Part shown: positions 41,796 through 50,580 of the stretch, one piece after another
Layout of the letters: every line of letters begins with the position of its first letter
How positions within the stretch are numbered: the first letter of the stretch is position 1
NCBI GenBank assembly: GCA_017399145.1
Contig: JAFQEG010000007.1
Coordinates: 1-56,011 of the forward strand
Origin: Clostridia bacterium
GTDB taxonomy: Bacteria > Bacillota > Clostridia > Oscillospirales > CAG-272
Direction of reading: 5' to 3'
DNA: 56,011 nucleotides
Notes under the pieces: generated by a model
Told to the model about the DNA's origin: nothing
Seen by the model: the letters and a program-made list of their open reading frames with translations, nothing else
Database searches by the model: none
Position numbers and translations under genes: made by a program

Positions 41796-43583
41796 TCACC
41801 TCACGTTATGCCAAATTTGCATTTCTGTCGTGCCTCTGTTTAAAATCGCAAAATATGGTATTAGCTTAGCCTTAATTTCTCTTTTCTCGCCTGTGTATTT
41901 TTGGTATAGCTTACCATTTTCTACTCGTCTATACCCATCAACCTCTAATGTAGGCACGCAAAGGCTCTTGTCGTAGCCCTCCTTAAATTGACAATTTACA
42001 GGTATAGTAATATCTCTTAAATATTTGCCGTTGTCAATCTGTTCCATACAGTAAACCAAGGGACCTCTCATAATAGCGCACTTACCACAGCCATCAACAA
42101 CTCTAGGATTAGCCTCAATTAAGGTAGGCTTCATTTCGTAATCAAGGCTAATTTTTGTAGCCCCTTGACACTTGTATTCCACATAGCCACCTACCGAATC
42201 ATACCACTCTGGCACACGGACGAAAACAGTTGCATTCCCCTTAACTACAATTTCAATTTTTCCGTCAAAGGGGTAAGCGGTTTTTTGCTCAATCTCTACA
42301 CTCTGTCCACCAATTTCGAATTTCGCCTTGCTTTCCATAAATTGATGAATATAAATCTTGTCCCCATCGGTAGTATAAATCAAATTACCGATTGACGGAA
42401 TAAATCTCACTATATTAGGCGGACAACAGGAGCATTCAAAAACCTCTCTTCTTTGTGCCTCGGGGAAATACTCACGATTTTCATAAACACAATGGTTTCT
42501 CTCTCGTAAAACAGGAATCAATTCCTGAGGGTTAGTGTAATAAAAGCCCTTTCCATCTAGGGAAATACCCGACATAATTCCGTTATAAATTGCTCTTTCA
42601 ATAACGTCAGCATATTTTGAGTCGTTTTCTAAAAGTAGCATTCTCTGTGCAAACAAAACAAGACCAATTGATGCACAGGTTTCCGTATATGCAGTTAAAT
42701 TAGGTAGGTCGTAATCAAGAGTAAAGCTTTCCGATTGATAGGTGGAGCCAATACTACCGGTTATATACATTCTCTTACTTGCTATGCTATCAAAAAGGCT
42801 TTTACATGCGTTCTTTAGCGACACGTCCCCCGTCTTTTTTGCTAAATCTGCCATAGCACAGTATAAATAGGTTGCACGGACTGCATGTCCCTCGGCACTA
42901 TCCTGTGCCCTTACCTCCTTGTGAGATTGATTGTACTCACCCCCACACCAATAGCCCTCTGGGTCCTCTCTTCTTTTGCCTCTTTCATTTACAAAAAACT
43001 CAGCAAGGTCAAGATGTCTTTTATCCCCTGTAACCTCATAAAGTCTAACAAGGGCAAGCTCAATTTCCTCGTGACCGGGAGTAGTAAAGCCTGTGTCCTT
43101 GTCTATCTTAAATCGCTTTTCAACGTAGTCCACGTACTTAATCATTAAGTCAAGCAATTTCCTCTTGCCCGTTGCTTGATAATAAGCAACGCCTGCCTCG
43201 ATAAGGTGACCCAAGCAATAAAGCTCGTGGTTATCCCTGTTTTCAAAATGCTTTTTGTTGTGATATATGTAATGTAGGTTAAAATAGCCACACTCCAGCT
43301 GATTTTTTTCAATTTCTAAAACCAAGTCATCAACTATTTTTTCAAGTGCAGGCTCTTTTTTCTCCATAGTTAAATAAGCTACGCCCTCAATCCACTTTGC
43401 AACGTCACTATCCCAAAATATGTGAGGCTCAACTCCGTTTTTGTCAAGCTTAAAGGCTTCAAATCTGCCTGTGTCACAAAATCTATCGTACACAGCCTTA
43501 GCAGTTACCTCTCTTATTAAATTCTGCTTTTCCTTGAAAAATCCACCTGTTAACTCAACACACGAAAAATCTACTCTTTCCAT
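41796..43583 (-). CDS. Glycoside hydrolase family 127, beta-L-arabinofuranosidase type
   Basis: A 595-residue protein over the full GH127 length: an alpha/alpha toroid, then beta domains. GH127 uses a zinc-bound cysteine nucleophile; the expected residues are visible as YTETCASIG (Glu and Cys near 301 and 303) and FECSCCPPNIVRF (Cys pair near 380). Other landmarks are WCGGEYNQSHKEVRAQDSAEGHAVRATY and YYTNPQ (shown in part). It would release L-arabinofuranose from oligosaccharides of plant glycoproteins or arabinans. No signal peptide, so it works on imported sugars. First gene of an operon with the SGNH esterase; own promoter, divergent from the GH5-like gene. Confidence 0.92.
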   Translation of the reverse strand: MERVDFSCVELTGGFFKEKQNLIREVTAKAVYDRFCDTGRFEAFKLDKNGVEPHIFWDSDVAKWIEGVAYLTMEKKEPALEKIVDDLVLEIEKNQLECGYFNLHYIYHNKKHFENRDNHELYCLGHLIEAGVAYYQATGKRKLLDLMIKYVDYVEKRFKIDKDTGFTTPGHEEIELALVRLYEVTGDKRHLDLAEFFVNERGKRREDPEGYWCGGEYNQSHKEVRAQDSAEGHAVRATYLYCAMADLAKKTGDVSLKNACKSLFDSIASKRMYITGSIGSTYQSESFTLDYDLPNLTAYTETCASIGLVLFAQRMLLLENDSKYADVIERAIYNGIMSGISLDGKGFYYTNPQELIPVLRERNHCVYENREYFPEAQRREVFECSCCPPNIVRFIPSIGNLIYTTDGDKIYIHQFMESKAKFEIGGQSVEIEQKTAYPFDGKIEIVVKGNATVFVRVPEWYDSVGGYVEYKCQGATKISLDYEMKPTLIEANPRVVDGCGKCAIMRGPLVYCMEQIDNGKYLRDITIPVNCQFKEGYDKSLCVPTLEVDGYRRVENGKLYQKYTGEKREIKAKLIPYFAILNRGTTEMQIWHNVR

Positions 43584-43612
43584 ACTAGCTCCTTCCCTGA
43601 ATTACTACCCTT

Positions 43613-43641
43613 ATTTTAGCATACCATATAGCCTATGTCAA
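43613..43641 (-). promoter_or_regulatory. GH127 operon promoter
   Basis: Minus strand TTGACA (43636-43641), 17-base spacer, TAAAAT (43613-43618). Confidence 0.8.
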
Positions 43642-43660
43642 AGGTTTATTTAACTAGCCC

Positions 43661-43689
43661 TTGAAAAATTTCACACCCCATAGTATAAT
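43661..43689 (+). promoter_or_regulatory. GH5-like gene promoter
   Basis: TTGAAA (43661-43666), 17-base spacer, TATAAT (43684-43689). It lies 20 bases from the GH127 -35 box, so one regulator could control both directions. Confidence 0.8.
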
Positions 43690-43718
43690 AGAAAAAAAGG
43701 ACCGTAAAGGAGCAAATT

Positions 43719-44819
43719 ATGGAAAGATGGAGTAAGGAAAAAGCTTGGGAATGGTACAATTCTCACCCTTGGATAAGAGGCTGTAACTATATGAGTGCCG
43801 ATTGTGTCAATCGTGTTGACCAATGGCAAGAACTACATTTTGAAGAAAGACTAAAAACCACCGAGGAGGAATTAAAGCTAATGGCTGACCTAGGCTTTAA
43901 TTCTGTTAGAATAATACTAGAATACGTTGTTTGGCAAAAGGAGCACGATTCCTTCCTTCAGCGTCTAGAAAGATACATTTCCCTACTTGACAAGTACGGA
44001 ATTTCCCCAATGATAGTTTTGGCAAACGACTGTATGCCCCCTAAAACTGAGCTTTGGAAAATGCCCGATATCGGTGAGCAAAATTACGATATCGGCTACC
44101 ACGGTGGCAAAAAGCACTCTCAGCACGGTCGTCATAACGCCCCTGCCCCTCACTTTTATCTTGACAACGAGGAAGGTCGCGATGACTACTTTAAAATGGT
44201 AAGAGAAATCGTTTCCATTTACAAAAACGACAAAAGAATTTTAATGTGGGACGTTTTCAACGAAGCGGGCAATAGTAGGCGAAGCGGAATAACTCTTCCA
44301 ATTCTTAAAAAAATGTTTGAAACGGTACGAGAGATAAACCCCTCTCAGCCAATTACCGCAGGTGCTTGGTGCTGTAATAGCAATTACGAATTTGATATGC
44401 CCGAGGATGTTTTCTGCCTAGAAAACTCCGATATTATAACCTACCATAACTATTCACGATACGACGAGCACGTGCGCGTTATAAAGCACCTTAAAAAATT
44501 CGACCGACCCATAATCAACACAGAATGGCTTGCAAGATGCACAGGCAACACCGTCTTTGATAACTTCCCTCTTTTCTATCTTGAAAATATCGGTTGCTAC
44601 AACTGGGGCTTTGTAGCAGGCAAATACCAAACCTTTGAGCCCTACGAGGCGCATTGGCAATGGTACAACGATGATAATCGTGCCCCCATCGACTTTACAA
44701 AATGGTTTCACGACCTCTATCGCCCAAGCCACCGCCCCTACGACCCCCACGAAATCGACACAATCAAGCTATTCTGCACCTTAGCCGACAAGGACTTTAA
44801 TAACAAAAAGGACGAGTAA
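43719..44819 (+). CDS. Clan-A glycoside hydrolase, GH5-like
   Basis: A 366-residue TIM-barrel enzyme. Motifs are WIRGCNYMSADC at the start, ADLGFNSVRIILEYVVW, the acid/base Glu in WDVFNEAGN near residue 182, HNYSRYD and the nucleophile Glu in INTEWLAR near residue 269. These fit clan GH-A and resemble GH5-like enzymes often named cellulase or 1,4-beta-xylanase. Exact substrate unknown. No signal peptide, so it acts in the cytoplasm on oligosaccharides, in line with the divergent GH127/esterase operon. AAAGGAGC precedes the ATG. Confidence 0.85.
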   Translation: MERWSKEKAWEWYNSHPWIRGCNYMSADCVNRVDQWQELHFEERLKTTEEELKLMADLGFNSVRIILEYVVWQKEHDSFLQRLERYISLLDKYGISPMIVLANDCMPPKTELWKMPDIGEQNYDIGYHGGKKHSQHGRHNAPAPHFYLDNEEGRDDYFKMVREIVSIYKNDKRILMWDVFNEAGNSRRSGITLPILKKMFETVREINPSQPITAGAWCCNSNYEFDMPEDVFCLENSDIITYHNYSRYDEHVRVIKHLKKFDRPIINTEWLARCTGNTVFDNFPLFYLENIGCYNWGFVAGKYQTFEPYEAHWQWYNDDNRAPIDFTKWFHDLYRPSHRPYDPHEIDTIKLFCTLADKDFNNKKDE

Positions 44820-44834
44820 CCTCGTCCTTTTTCC
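44806..44834. terminator. Bidirectional terminator, GH5-like and flavoprotein genes
   Basis: Stem AAAAAGGACGAG/CTCGTCCTTTTT with loop TAAC; the stop codon of the GH5-like gene is in the loop. Confidence 0.9.
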
Positions 44835-45754
44835 TATTTCTTTTCCTTGCGGCGCTTATCGTTTATTACGTTTAGCTCGTCCTCGCCGATTAGAGTAAAG
44901 CCTTCCTCCTTTGCAATTTGCACCATTTGAGTTAAGGCAGCCTTCAAAAATACTCTTGGTATTTTTGTAAGCTTAGCGCAAGCCTCCTCTGTAAACTTAA
45001 CCTCAGGGTCGATTCTTTCGGCTGCATACATTACAGATTTTACGTCCCCATTATTCTTATCAGGAATTTTCTCCGAAAATGGCTTTCTAAAGGTTGAGCA
45101 CCAGAAGTTTGTGCTATCTCTGTAACCATAATCAACAGGCACAGGTGGGAAATTATTCTTATTTACACCATTGATAATTGATGCGTGATACCTTTCCTTC
45201 ATCATAATTTTGTCAATCTTTAAAATGAAGTGAGCGCCAAATTTACTTGTAATTCCGTTAAAATTTCTATATGGTGGCTCGTAGCCCTCAAGACAGCCCG
45301 CCTTGTCCTCAAAGGCATTTTCTAGGCTATCGTCCCAAGTACATTCAAATACCTGATAGCTTTCCTCAACTAGCTTAGGTCTGTTCTCTCCTAGTGTGCT
45401 ATCAATAAGTGTAAAAATGCAATCCTTCATCTTTTCCTCGGTTGTATCTCCAGGGAAGCCAAGCCTTACTGCCTCCTTAAAGTATTTCTTTTCGTCAGTA
45501 ATAAAGTTAAGAGTGCATTTCTTTGTCCTTAAAATGTTTTGCGCAGTATTCGAGCTATTTCTGCACTCTAAAATCATTGCATAGTAGTCCTTACCTGCAA
45601 TATAGTAAGGGAAGCAAAGAGAGTACGCACCTAGGTTTGTCTGCCCATTTTCGCTAAGAGTTCCTATCAAAATAGTAGGCATAGGGAAAAATGATGAGGT
45701 TTGATAAAAGTTATCAACAATTCTTAATTCCTTTAATTCGTCTTTTCTTTTCAT
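44834..45754 (-). CDS. Flavin-reductase-like protein with C-terminal helical PCP_red-like domain
   Basis: A 306-residue protein. The first about 190 residues are an FMN-binding split barrel (PMPTILIGTLSENGQTNLGAYSLCFPYY, shown in part; NTAQNILRTKKCTLNFI). The last about 45 residues (EEACAKLTKIPRVFLKAALTQM and IAKEEG) match the short helical PCP_red domain found at the C-terminus of protochlorophyllide reductase subunits and of various iron-sulfur proteins. That combination is uncommon. Substrate unknown; no signal peptide. It lies alone between two convergent or divergent glycan genes. Confidence 0.75.
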   Translation of the reverse strand: MKRKDELKELRIVDNFYQTSSFFPMPTILIGTLSENGQTNLGAYSLCFPYYIAGKDYYAMILECRNSSNTAQNILRTKKCTLNFITDEKKYFKEAVRLGFPGDTTEEKMKDCIFTLIDSTLGENRPKLVEESYQVFECTWDDSLENAFEDKAGCLEGYEPPYRNFNGITSKFGAHFILKIDKIMMKERYHASIINGVNKNNFPPVPVDYGYRDSTNFWCSTFRKPFSEKIPDKNNGDVKSVMYAAERIDPEVKFTEEACAKLTKIPRVFLKAALTQMVQIAKEEGFTLIGEDELNVINDKRRKEKK

Positions 45755-45843
45755 TGAATAAATCCACCCTTCAATAATGCTTTTTTACATTATACCATAC
45801 ATTTAACCTTTTTTGTTATATTTTCAAAAAATTTTATACAAAG

Positions 45844-45872
45844 TTGACACACTTTTACTTGTATGCTAAAAT
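45844..45872 (+). promoter_or_regulatory. Promoter of the large toroid-like gene
   Basis: TTGACA (45844-45849), 17-base spacer, TAAAAT (45867-45872). Confidence 0.8.
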
Positions 45873-45903
45873 AAAATCAACTAATGCTAATAAGAGGTAG
45901 AAA

Positions 45904-47907
45904 ATGACGCTTTACATTGATGAAGACTTAAACATTCGTGACAAAAGACAGCCCAACGATATAATTCTTAGCCTAAAGGAGTTATCCGTCTGCTACACCT
46001 ATATAACTGACAACGTAACAAAATTCGAAAAGACGTCCTGTACTCCGTTTATTGACCGTTGCGACCCTATCATTTTTGAAAATTATCAGTACAAATCAAG
46101 GGACCTAGGCGCTACCCTTACTGATTACTGCTACGAGGAGGGAATCGTCCTTGAGCTTGAATCAGAAAACGACACTCTTTCTCAATTCGGTTTGAATTTA
46201 CCCCTAAATTTTATGGGAAAGAAGGACAAGGGTGGCTGGAAAAATCAATTTCTCTTAAACTCACCCTATACCTCACAAAGAGGTGATATAATTTACCTCT
46301 ACCTAACGAAGCCAAACGGTGCTAACCTTTGCATAGCCCTTTATCCAAACGCAAGTGGCTGGAAAATGGACTACTCTCCCTACTCCTTTGGTCACTATTT
46401 CGTAAATTTGAAGATTCTTTCATCCTTTGATAAAATTTACAGGAGCAGAAAAAATCCAAACCACCTTAAGCTGGCAATCTTCCCCTGCGACTCCTTTGAG
46501 GAATGCCTCTTTTCCCTTGCTGATTTCTATTCTGCGCCATTTATAAAAGCCGAGGTAACAGGTGGCAAAATAGGCACAAAAATAAATCTAACAAGCTTTG
46601 GTGCAACTGACGGACTTCTTATAGAAAATGATGGCGAGTCAAAAATAATAAATTTTACCTCTGAATTTACAATAGAGCACGAGGGCGTAACTAGAATAAC
46701 ACCCTTAAAAAACGGACACAGGGGTGCCGATATTTCAATTTTCGGCTATAAATCTCTTGAGGAGCTTTATAAAAAATCAATGGATACGGTAGACCTTGAC
46801 CTGATTAAAGAAAAAACCGACTCCAATCTTTGTGAGCACCAATGCTGGGCAAGTGCAATGCTTCGCTATTTGCTAAAGTACAAAAGCACACTCACAAATA
46901 CAGAGATTAACACCTACGAAGAAAAGCTTCTTTCTCTGCTTAATATAATAACCGCAAAGGACGAGGCACAAGCAGTGCCCAGAGTAACAATTTGGCACAA
47001 GAAACAAGGAAGCTCCCCTGCCTATAATATGTACAAATCTATACGTGTACAGGAGCTTTTCTTTGGTATCACCATTCTTTTAGATGCATACAAGTATTTC
47101 AAAAATGAGGAATACTATACCTATCTTATCGGCGCTATGGATTGCCTTATCGACTTTTATCAAGGAGAAAACGGTCAAATCCAAGTAAATTGGGGTAACG
47201 GCTACGACGACTATACAAGTGTTTGTTGTCCTATGATTCCACTTTTAGATGTTTCCAATTTCATAAAAAGCAAGGACCAAAAAAAAGCTAATCGCTATTT
47301 TGATTGTAGTGAAAAAATGGCACAATACCTGTACAAAAGAGGTATTTCCTTCCCAACCGAGGGTGCTGTAAGCGACGAGGTGGAAGCCGAGATGGAGGAC
47401 GGGTCAATTACTTGTACCGCCCTTGCGCTTCTCTACTTCTGTAAAAACCACTCAAGAAGGGATAGCTATATTGAAAAAGCCAAGGAAATCCTAAGCATTC
47501 ACGAAAGCTGGGTAATGAATACTCCCCATTGCTACACCCAAGGCTCAAGCCTACGTTGGTGGGAAACTCAATGGGAGGGCGACGGAGACGGGCCAGCACT
47601 TTGCGCAGGTCACGCTTGGAGCATTTGGCGAGGCGAGGCTGATTACCTCTATTACCAGCTAACGAAAGATAATAAGCACCTAATTAAAGCCAGAAATACC
47701 TTTATGACAAATCTTTCTAAAATTGACAAAAACGGACACTCCTACGCCATTTTTAATCCGGATTATATAAATGGTGGTGGCTTCACAAGGGATTGTCAAC
47801 AGGTTAATTTTAGAATAGCCTACGGCTTCCCCAAAACCAAGGATAGCGGTCTGTCTCGCTACGTATGGATACGAATTAACGATACGTTTTTATCGAAAGG
47901 AGATTAA
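45904..47907 (+). CDS. Putative glycosidase with beta-sandwich and alpha/alpha-toroid, unassigned family
   Basis: A 667-residue protein with no signal peptide. Residues 1-300 look like beta-sandwich (SQRGDIIYLYL, NGHRGADISIFGYKS). From about 310 it turns helical with Trp/Tyr-rich loops, like an (alpha/alpha)6 toroid: LCEHQCWASAMLRYLL, YFKNEEYYTYLIGAMDCLIDFYQ, QVNWGNGYDDYTSVCCPM and SSLRWWETQWEGDGDGPAL (in part) then CAGHAWSIWRGEADYLYY. Conserved Asp/Glu in WWETQWEGDGDGP could be catalytic. I do not recognise the family; GH88/105-type or a new one are possible. It is followed two bases later by a lipoprotein gene. Confidence 0.6.
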   Translation: MTLYIDEDLNIRDKRQPNDIILSLKELSVCYTYITDNVTKFEKTSCTPFIDRCDPIIFENYQYKSRDLGATLTDYCYEEGIVLELESENDTLSQFGLNLPLNFMGKKDKGGWKNQFLLNSPYTSQRGDIIYLYLTKPNGANLCIALYPNASGWKMDYSPYSFGHYFVNLKILSSFDKIYRSRKNPNHLKLAIFPCDSFEECLFSLADFYSAPFIKAEVTGGKIGTKINLTSFGATDGLLIENDGESKIINFTSEFTIEHEGVTRITPLKNGHRGADISIFGYKSLEELYKKSMDTVDLDLIKEKTDSNLCEHQCWASAMLRYLLKYKSTLTNTEINTYEEKLLSLLNIITAKDEAQAVPRVTIWHKKQGSSPAYNMYKSIRVQELFFGITILLDAYKYFKNEEYYTYLIGAMDCLIDFYQGENGQIQVNWGNGYDDYTSVCCPMIPLLDVSNFIKSKDQKKANRYFDCSEKMAQYLYKRGISFPTEGAVSDEVEAEMEDGSITCTALALLYFCKNHSRRDSYIEKAKEILSIHESWVMNTPHCYTQGSSLRWWETQWEGDGDGPALCAGHAWSIWRGEADYLYYQLTKDNKHLIKARNTFMTNLSKIDKNGHSYAIFNPDYINGGGFTRDCQQVNFRIAYGFPKTKDSGLSRYVWIRINDTFLSKGD

Positions 47908-47908
47908 C

Positions 47909-48229
47909 ATGAAAAGGCTTTTGCTTTCAATCCTACTGTTTTCTATTTTCCCGCTTGCCATATCCTGTACAAATGGCTCCACCCCACAGGGAGACTATTC
48001 AATCTCTGGCACAGTTACACAAACAAGTAAGAGTAGCTTCCTTGTTGATTCAAATGGGATTGAGTATCAAATCAATTATGATTCAAAGCATACAACAGCA
48101 ACCAAAAACGCAAGCCCCGTGGCGCTTAGTCAAATAAAGTTAGGCGACAGAGTAACCATTACCCACAACGGTCAGGTAACAAGAAGCCTACCCCCACAGG
48201 TCTTTGCACTTACAGTAGAGATAGAATAA
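47909..48229 (+). CDS. Small lipoprotein with predicted OB-like fold
   Basis: A 106-residue protein. Signal peptide to a lipobox AISC, Cys20 the lipidated residue. The mature part is a short beta-barrel-like domain (YSISGTVTQTSKSSFLVD, LGDRVTITHNGQV), reminiscent of DUF3221-type envelope lipoproteins. Ribosome site AAAGGAG lies in the end of the upstream gene, so it is made with the toroid-like protein. Confidence 0.7.
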   Translation: MKRLLLSILLFSIFPLAISCTNGSTPQGDYSISGTVTQTSKSSFLVDSNGIEYQINYDSKHTTATKNASPVALSQIKLGDRVTITHNGQVTRSLPPQVFALTVEIE

Positions 48230-48260
48230 AACACTTGTGAAAATTCACAAGTGTTTTTTT
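48230..48260 (+). terminator. Terminator of the toroid-lipoprotein operon
   Basis: Stem AACACTTGTGAA/TTCACAAGTGTT, loop AA, then T7. Confidence 0.92.
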
Positions 48261-48261
48261 G

Positions 48262-48290
48262 TTGATTTTATTCCATTATTGTGTTACAAT
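48262..48290 (+). promoter_or_regulatory. Promoter of the GDPD-family gene
   Basis: TTGATT (48262-48267), 17-base spacer, TACAAT (48285-48290). Confidence 0.7.
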
Positions 48291-48321
48291 AACCTTAATA
48301 AAAACTATTTAGGAGATAATT

Positions 48322-49164
48322 ATGAGCTTTACAATCGACTTTAACCAATCAATTTGGGAAAACGTAAAAAGAAAGGGTAGTCCACTTTTAGTAGCCCACC
48401 GTGGCGTATGTGGCGCTAACATTCCCTGTAATACACTAACCGCCTATAAAATAGCGCTTATGCAGGGTGCCGACGTTGTAGAAATCGACGTTTCCAAATC
48501 CAAGGACGGAGTTTTCTATGTTTTCCACCCAGGTATGGAGCATGTTTTTTTAAAATCTGATCACCTCTCTACCCTCGATTCAAGCGAAATCGACCAGCTC
48601 GTTTTATACAACCAAGACTCTGTTAAAACAAGCTACCACGTGCCAAGACTTAAAGAGGTTTTAATGCTTCTTAAGGATAAATGCTACATAAACGTCGATA
48701 AGTTTTGGATTGACATTGAGGGCATTAGCCGTGAAATCTACGAATGTGGCGTTGAAAAGCAATGCATTGTAAAAACAGAAATAGACGACACCTATATGAC
48801 ACAGCTGAAGGAGCACGCCTCCGAGCTTATGTTTATGCCTCTTGTTTGGGGTAAGGACACAGTTGTACCAAAGCTCCAAGAAATAGGTGTAAACGTAATC
48901 GGTGCCGAAATCCTTTTCGGCAAGGAAAGTGACGAGTGCATAAGCAACGAATACATTAAGTCAATGCACGACCGTAAGCTTCTTATCTGGGCAAACTCAA
49001 TTATCTATAACGAGGAAGCAGTCATCTCTGCATACCACACCGACGACATCTCCTTCAAGGAGTCCCCCGATAAGGGCTGGGGCTGGCTACTTGACAAAAA
49101 GGTGGACCTTATCCAAACCGACTGGTTGCTTATGCTAAAGCAATATATCGACACAAGAAAATAA
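48322..49164 (+). CDS. Glycerophosphodiester phosphodiesterase family protein
   Basis: A 280-residue TIM-barrel protein without signal peptide. Family motifs: LVAHRGV with the catalytic-site His, NTLTAYKIALMQGADVVEIDVSKSKDGV (Glu-Asp metal pair; in part) and FHPG (second His). At the end it has KVDLIQTDWLLML, the usual last barrel strand. It may cleave glycerophosphodiesters from lipids or teichoic acid. The usual N/E after the first His motif is changed (RGVCGANIPCNT), with extra Cys. AGGAGAT precedes the ATG. Confidence 0.85.
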   Translation: MSFTIDFNQSIWENVKRKGSPLLVAHRGVCGANIPCNTLTAYKIALMQGADVVEIDVSKSKDGVFYVFHPGMEHVFLKSDHLSTLDSSEIDQLVLYNQDSVKTSYHVPRLKEVLMLLKDKCYINVDKFWIDIEGISREIYECGVEKQCIVKTEIDDTYMTQLKEHASELMFMPLVWGKDTVVPKLQEIGVNVIGAEILFGKESDECISNEYIKSMHDRKLLIWANSIIYNEEAVISAYHTDDISFKESPDKGWGWLLDKKVDLIQTDWLLMLKQYIDTRK

Positions 49165-49165
49165 G

Positions 49166-49194
49166 AAAAAACCGACAATGTGTCGGTTTTTTTC
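49166..49194 (+). terminator. Terminator of the GDPD gene
   Basis: Stem AAAAACCGACA/TGTCGGTTTTT with loop ATG, then more T. Confidence 0.9.
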
Positions 49195-49244
49195 TTGTTT
49201 CTATGCTGCATTTGCATTTATTTGTTCTTCTCCGGTGGTCATTT

Positions 49245-50306
49245 TTAGTCCTTCTTGTTATGATTCCACATATATGCGGTGTAACGACCGCCGCCGATTT
49301 TCAAAATCTCTCCGCTTGTTACCAACTCATTAAGTGCACGCTGTACAGTGACTTGGCTAATATCGGGGCATTTTTCCATAATCTCGGTTTTTGTTATTTT
49401 ACCGAGAGTTTCTTTTATAATCTCCCTGATGCGTTCGGGTTTGGACATATTGCTTGTAGCAATAAGCTTTACTCTTGATGAGAACTCACGATATGCGGCA
49501 ACTACCACACCAAGTGTATATTGTACGAAGGGAATATAGTCATTTTTGTCTTCGTGCCAATAGGCAGAGCTGTTTTGCAGTGCTTCATAATAGGTTTCTT
49601 TTGTCTGCTCAATCAGTTTTTCGATACTGATATATTTACCGACAATATAACCTGCACGATATAAAAGTAATAATGTAAGCAAACGGCTCATTCTGCCGTT
49701 TCCGTCATTGAAGGGGTGGATGCAGAGAAAGTCCAATATAAACATCGGAATGATAAGAAGCGGATCGGCTTCGCTTCCTGATAGTATTTCATCAAAGGCT
49801 TCGCAAATCGCATCAATAGCCGCCGGAGTTTCCCATGCAGGGACAGGTTGGAAGCGAACGAACTGATTTCCTTCACTATCTTCTTCAGCTATAACATTAT
49901 CTGCACCTTTGTATGCTCCACCGCTTGTTTTTCCACTGAATTTATACAAGTCGCGATGTAATTGTAAAATAATTGGTGGCTTCACTGGAATGAAATCGTG
50001 GCTCTCGTGAATTGTTGAAAGCACATCTCTGTATCCAGCAATCTCTTGCTCGTTTCTTGTGCGAGGAGTTGTCTTGTTAGAAACAAGGCTCTTGAGTCGC
50101 TCGTCTGAAGTGTAAATGCCTTCAATTTTATTTGATGCTTCAGTACTCTGAATTTTTGCAATTTCAACAAGTTGAGTCAAGGTATCGGCTTTTGCTTCTA
50201 TGAATAGAGTTTGCTCGCCCTTATATTCGTGAATCTGTGTCAATAAGGACACCACTTCGGGAGTCAGTAATTTTTGCCATTTATTTTTGTAATTGTAATT
50301 ACGCAT
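49245..50306 (-). CDS. Fic-domain AMP-transferase, class II with N-terminal inhibitory helix
   Basis: A 353-residue protein. Fic motif HPFNDGNGRMSR at residues 197-208 is complete, including the catalytic His and the ATP-binding second Arg. An inhibitory helix SNKIEG (S58 to E62) near the N-terminus matches the [ST]xxxE[GN] switch, so it is self-restrained. A winged-helix DNA-binding domain follows at the C-terminus (about 290-345). Such solitary Fic proteins transfer AMP to target proteins and may regulate their own gene. Promoter with an adjacent 17-base perfect palindrome. Codon choice differs by eye from nearby core genes, so recent acquisition is possible. Confidence 0.93.
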   Translation of the reverse strand: MRNYNYKNKWQKLLTPEVVSLLTQIHEYKGEQTLFIEAKADTLTQLVEIAKIQSTEASNKIEGIYTSDERLKSLVSNKTTPRTRNEQEIAGYRDVLSTIHESHDFIPVKPPIILQLHRDLYKFSGKTSGGAYKGADNVIAEEDSEGNQFVRFQPVPAWETPAAIDAICEAFDEILSGSEADPLLIIPMFILDFLCIHPFNDGNGRMSRLLTLLLLYRAGYIVGKYISIEKLIEQTKETYYEALQNSSAYWHEDKNDYIPFVQYTLGVVVAAYREFSSRVKLIATSNMSKPERIREIIKETLGKITKTEIMEKCPDISQVTVQRALNELVTSGEILKIGGGRYTAYMWNHNKKD

Positions 50307-50340
50307 ATATACCTCGCATTACGATATTTTATCTATTATA

Positions 50341-50369
50341 ATATTAGCATCAATTAAATCACCTGTCAA
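50341..50369 (-). promoter_or_regulatory. fic promoter
   Basis: Minus strand TTGACA (50364-50369), 17-base spacer, TAATAT (50341-50346). Confidence 0.8.
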
Positions 50370-50370
50370 G

Positions 50371-50408
50371 TTTAATTTAATCATTTTCTCAAAAATGATT
50401 AAATTAAA
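50371..50408. repeat. Perfect 17-base palindrome just upstream of the fic -35 box
   Basis: TTTAATTTAATCATTTT and its exact complement AAAATGATTAAATTAAA are separated by four bases. It has no T-run tail, so it is not a terminator. Similar words (GATTTAATT) lie inside the promoter spacer, so this could be the operator bound by the wHTH domain of Fic. Confidence 0.75.
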
Positions 50409-50424
50409 CAATCGATTGATAAAA

Positions 50425-50454
50425 TTAAAACAAAACGGACGAGAATTCTCGTCC
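50425..50454 (-). terminator. Distal terminator of the SASA esterase operon
   Basis: Stem GGACGAG/CTCGTCC with loop AATT and a TTTTGTTTTAATTTT tail on the minus strand. It directly follows the relic gene end at 50462-50503. Confidence 0.85.
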
Positions 50455-50461
50455 ATTTTGT

Positions 50462-50503
50462 TTATCTGTTTTTATATTCCTTCAAAATTTCCTCAGCAAC
50501 CCA
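50462..50503 (-). pseudogene. Relic second copy of the SASA esterase 3' end
   Basis: Forty-two bases encode WVAEEILKEYKNR-stop; the real gene ends WVAEEILKGYKSR-stop. Most base changes are silent. A third, shorter copy EYKNR lies between the gene stop and the element (50566-50580) with only silent changes to the relic. Confidence 0.8.
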
Positions 50504-50565
50504 TAAGCCTTCCCCTTTGTTCGGAGGGGAAGGTGTCTGCAAAGCAGACGGATGAGGTGTAGTAA
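50504..50565 (-). repeat. Gene-end palindromic element, copy 3
   Basis: 62 bases: TTACTACACCTCATCC, hairpin GTCTGC-TTT-GCAGAC, hairpin CCTTCCCCT/AGGGGAAGG, closing with AAGGCTTA in gene sense. It is the cleanest copy and is flanked by copies of the end of the same gene. Confidence 0.85.
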
Positions 50566-50580
50566 TCTATTTTTGTATTC

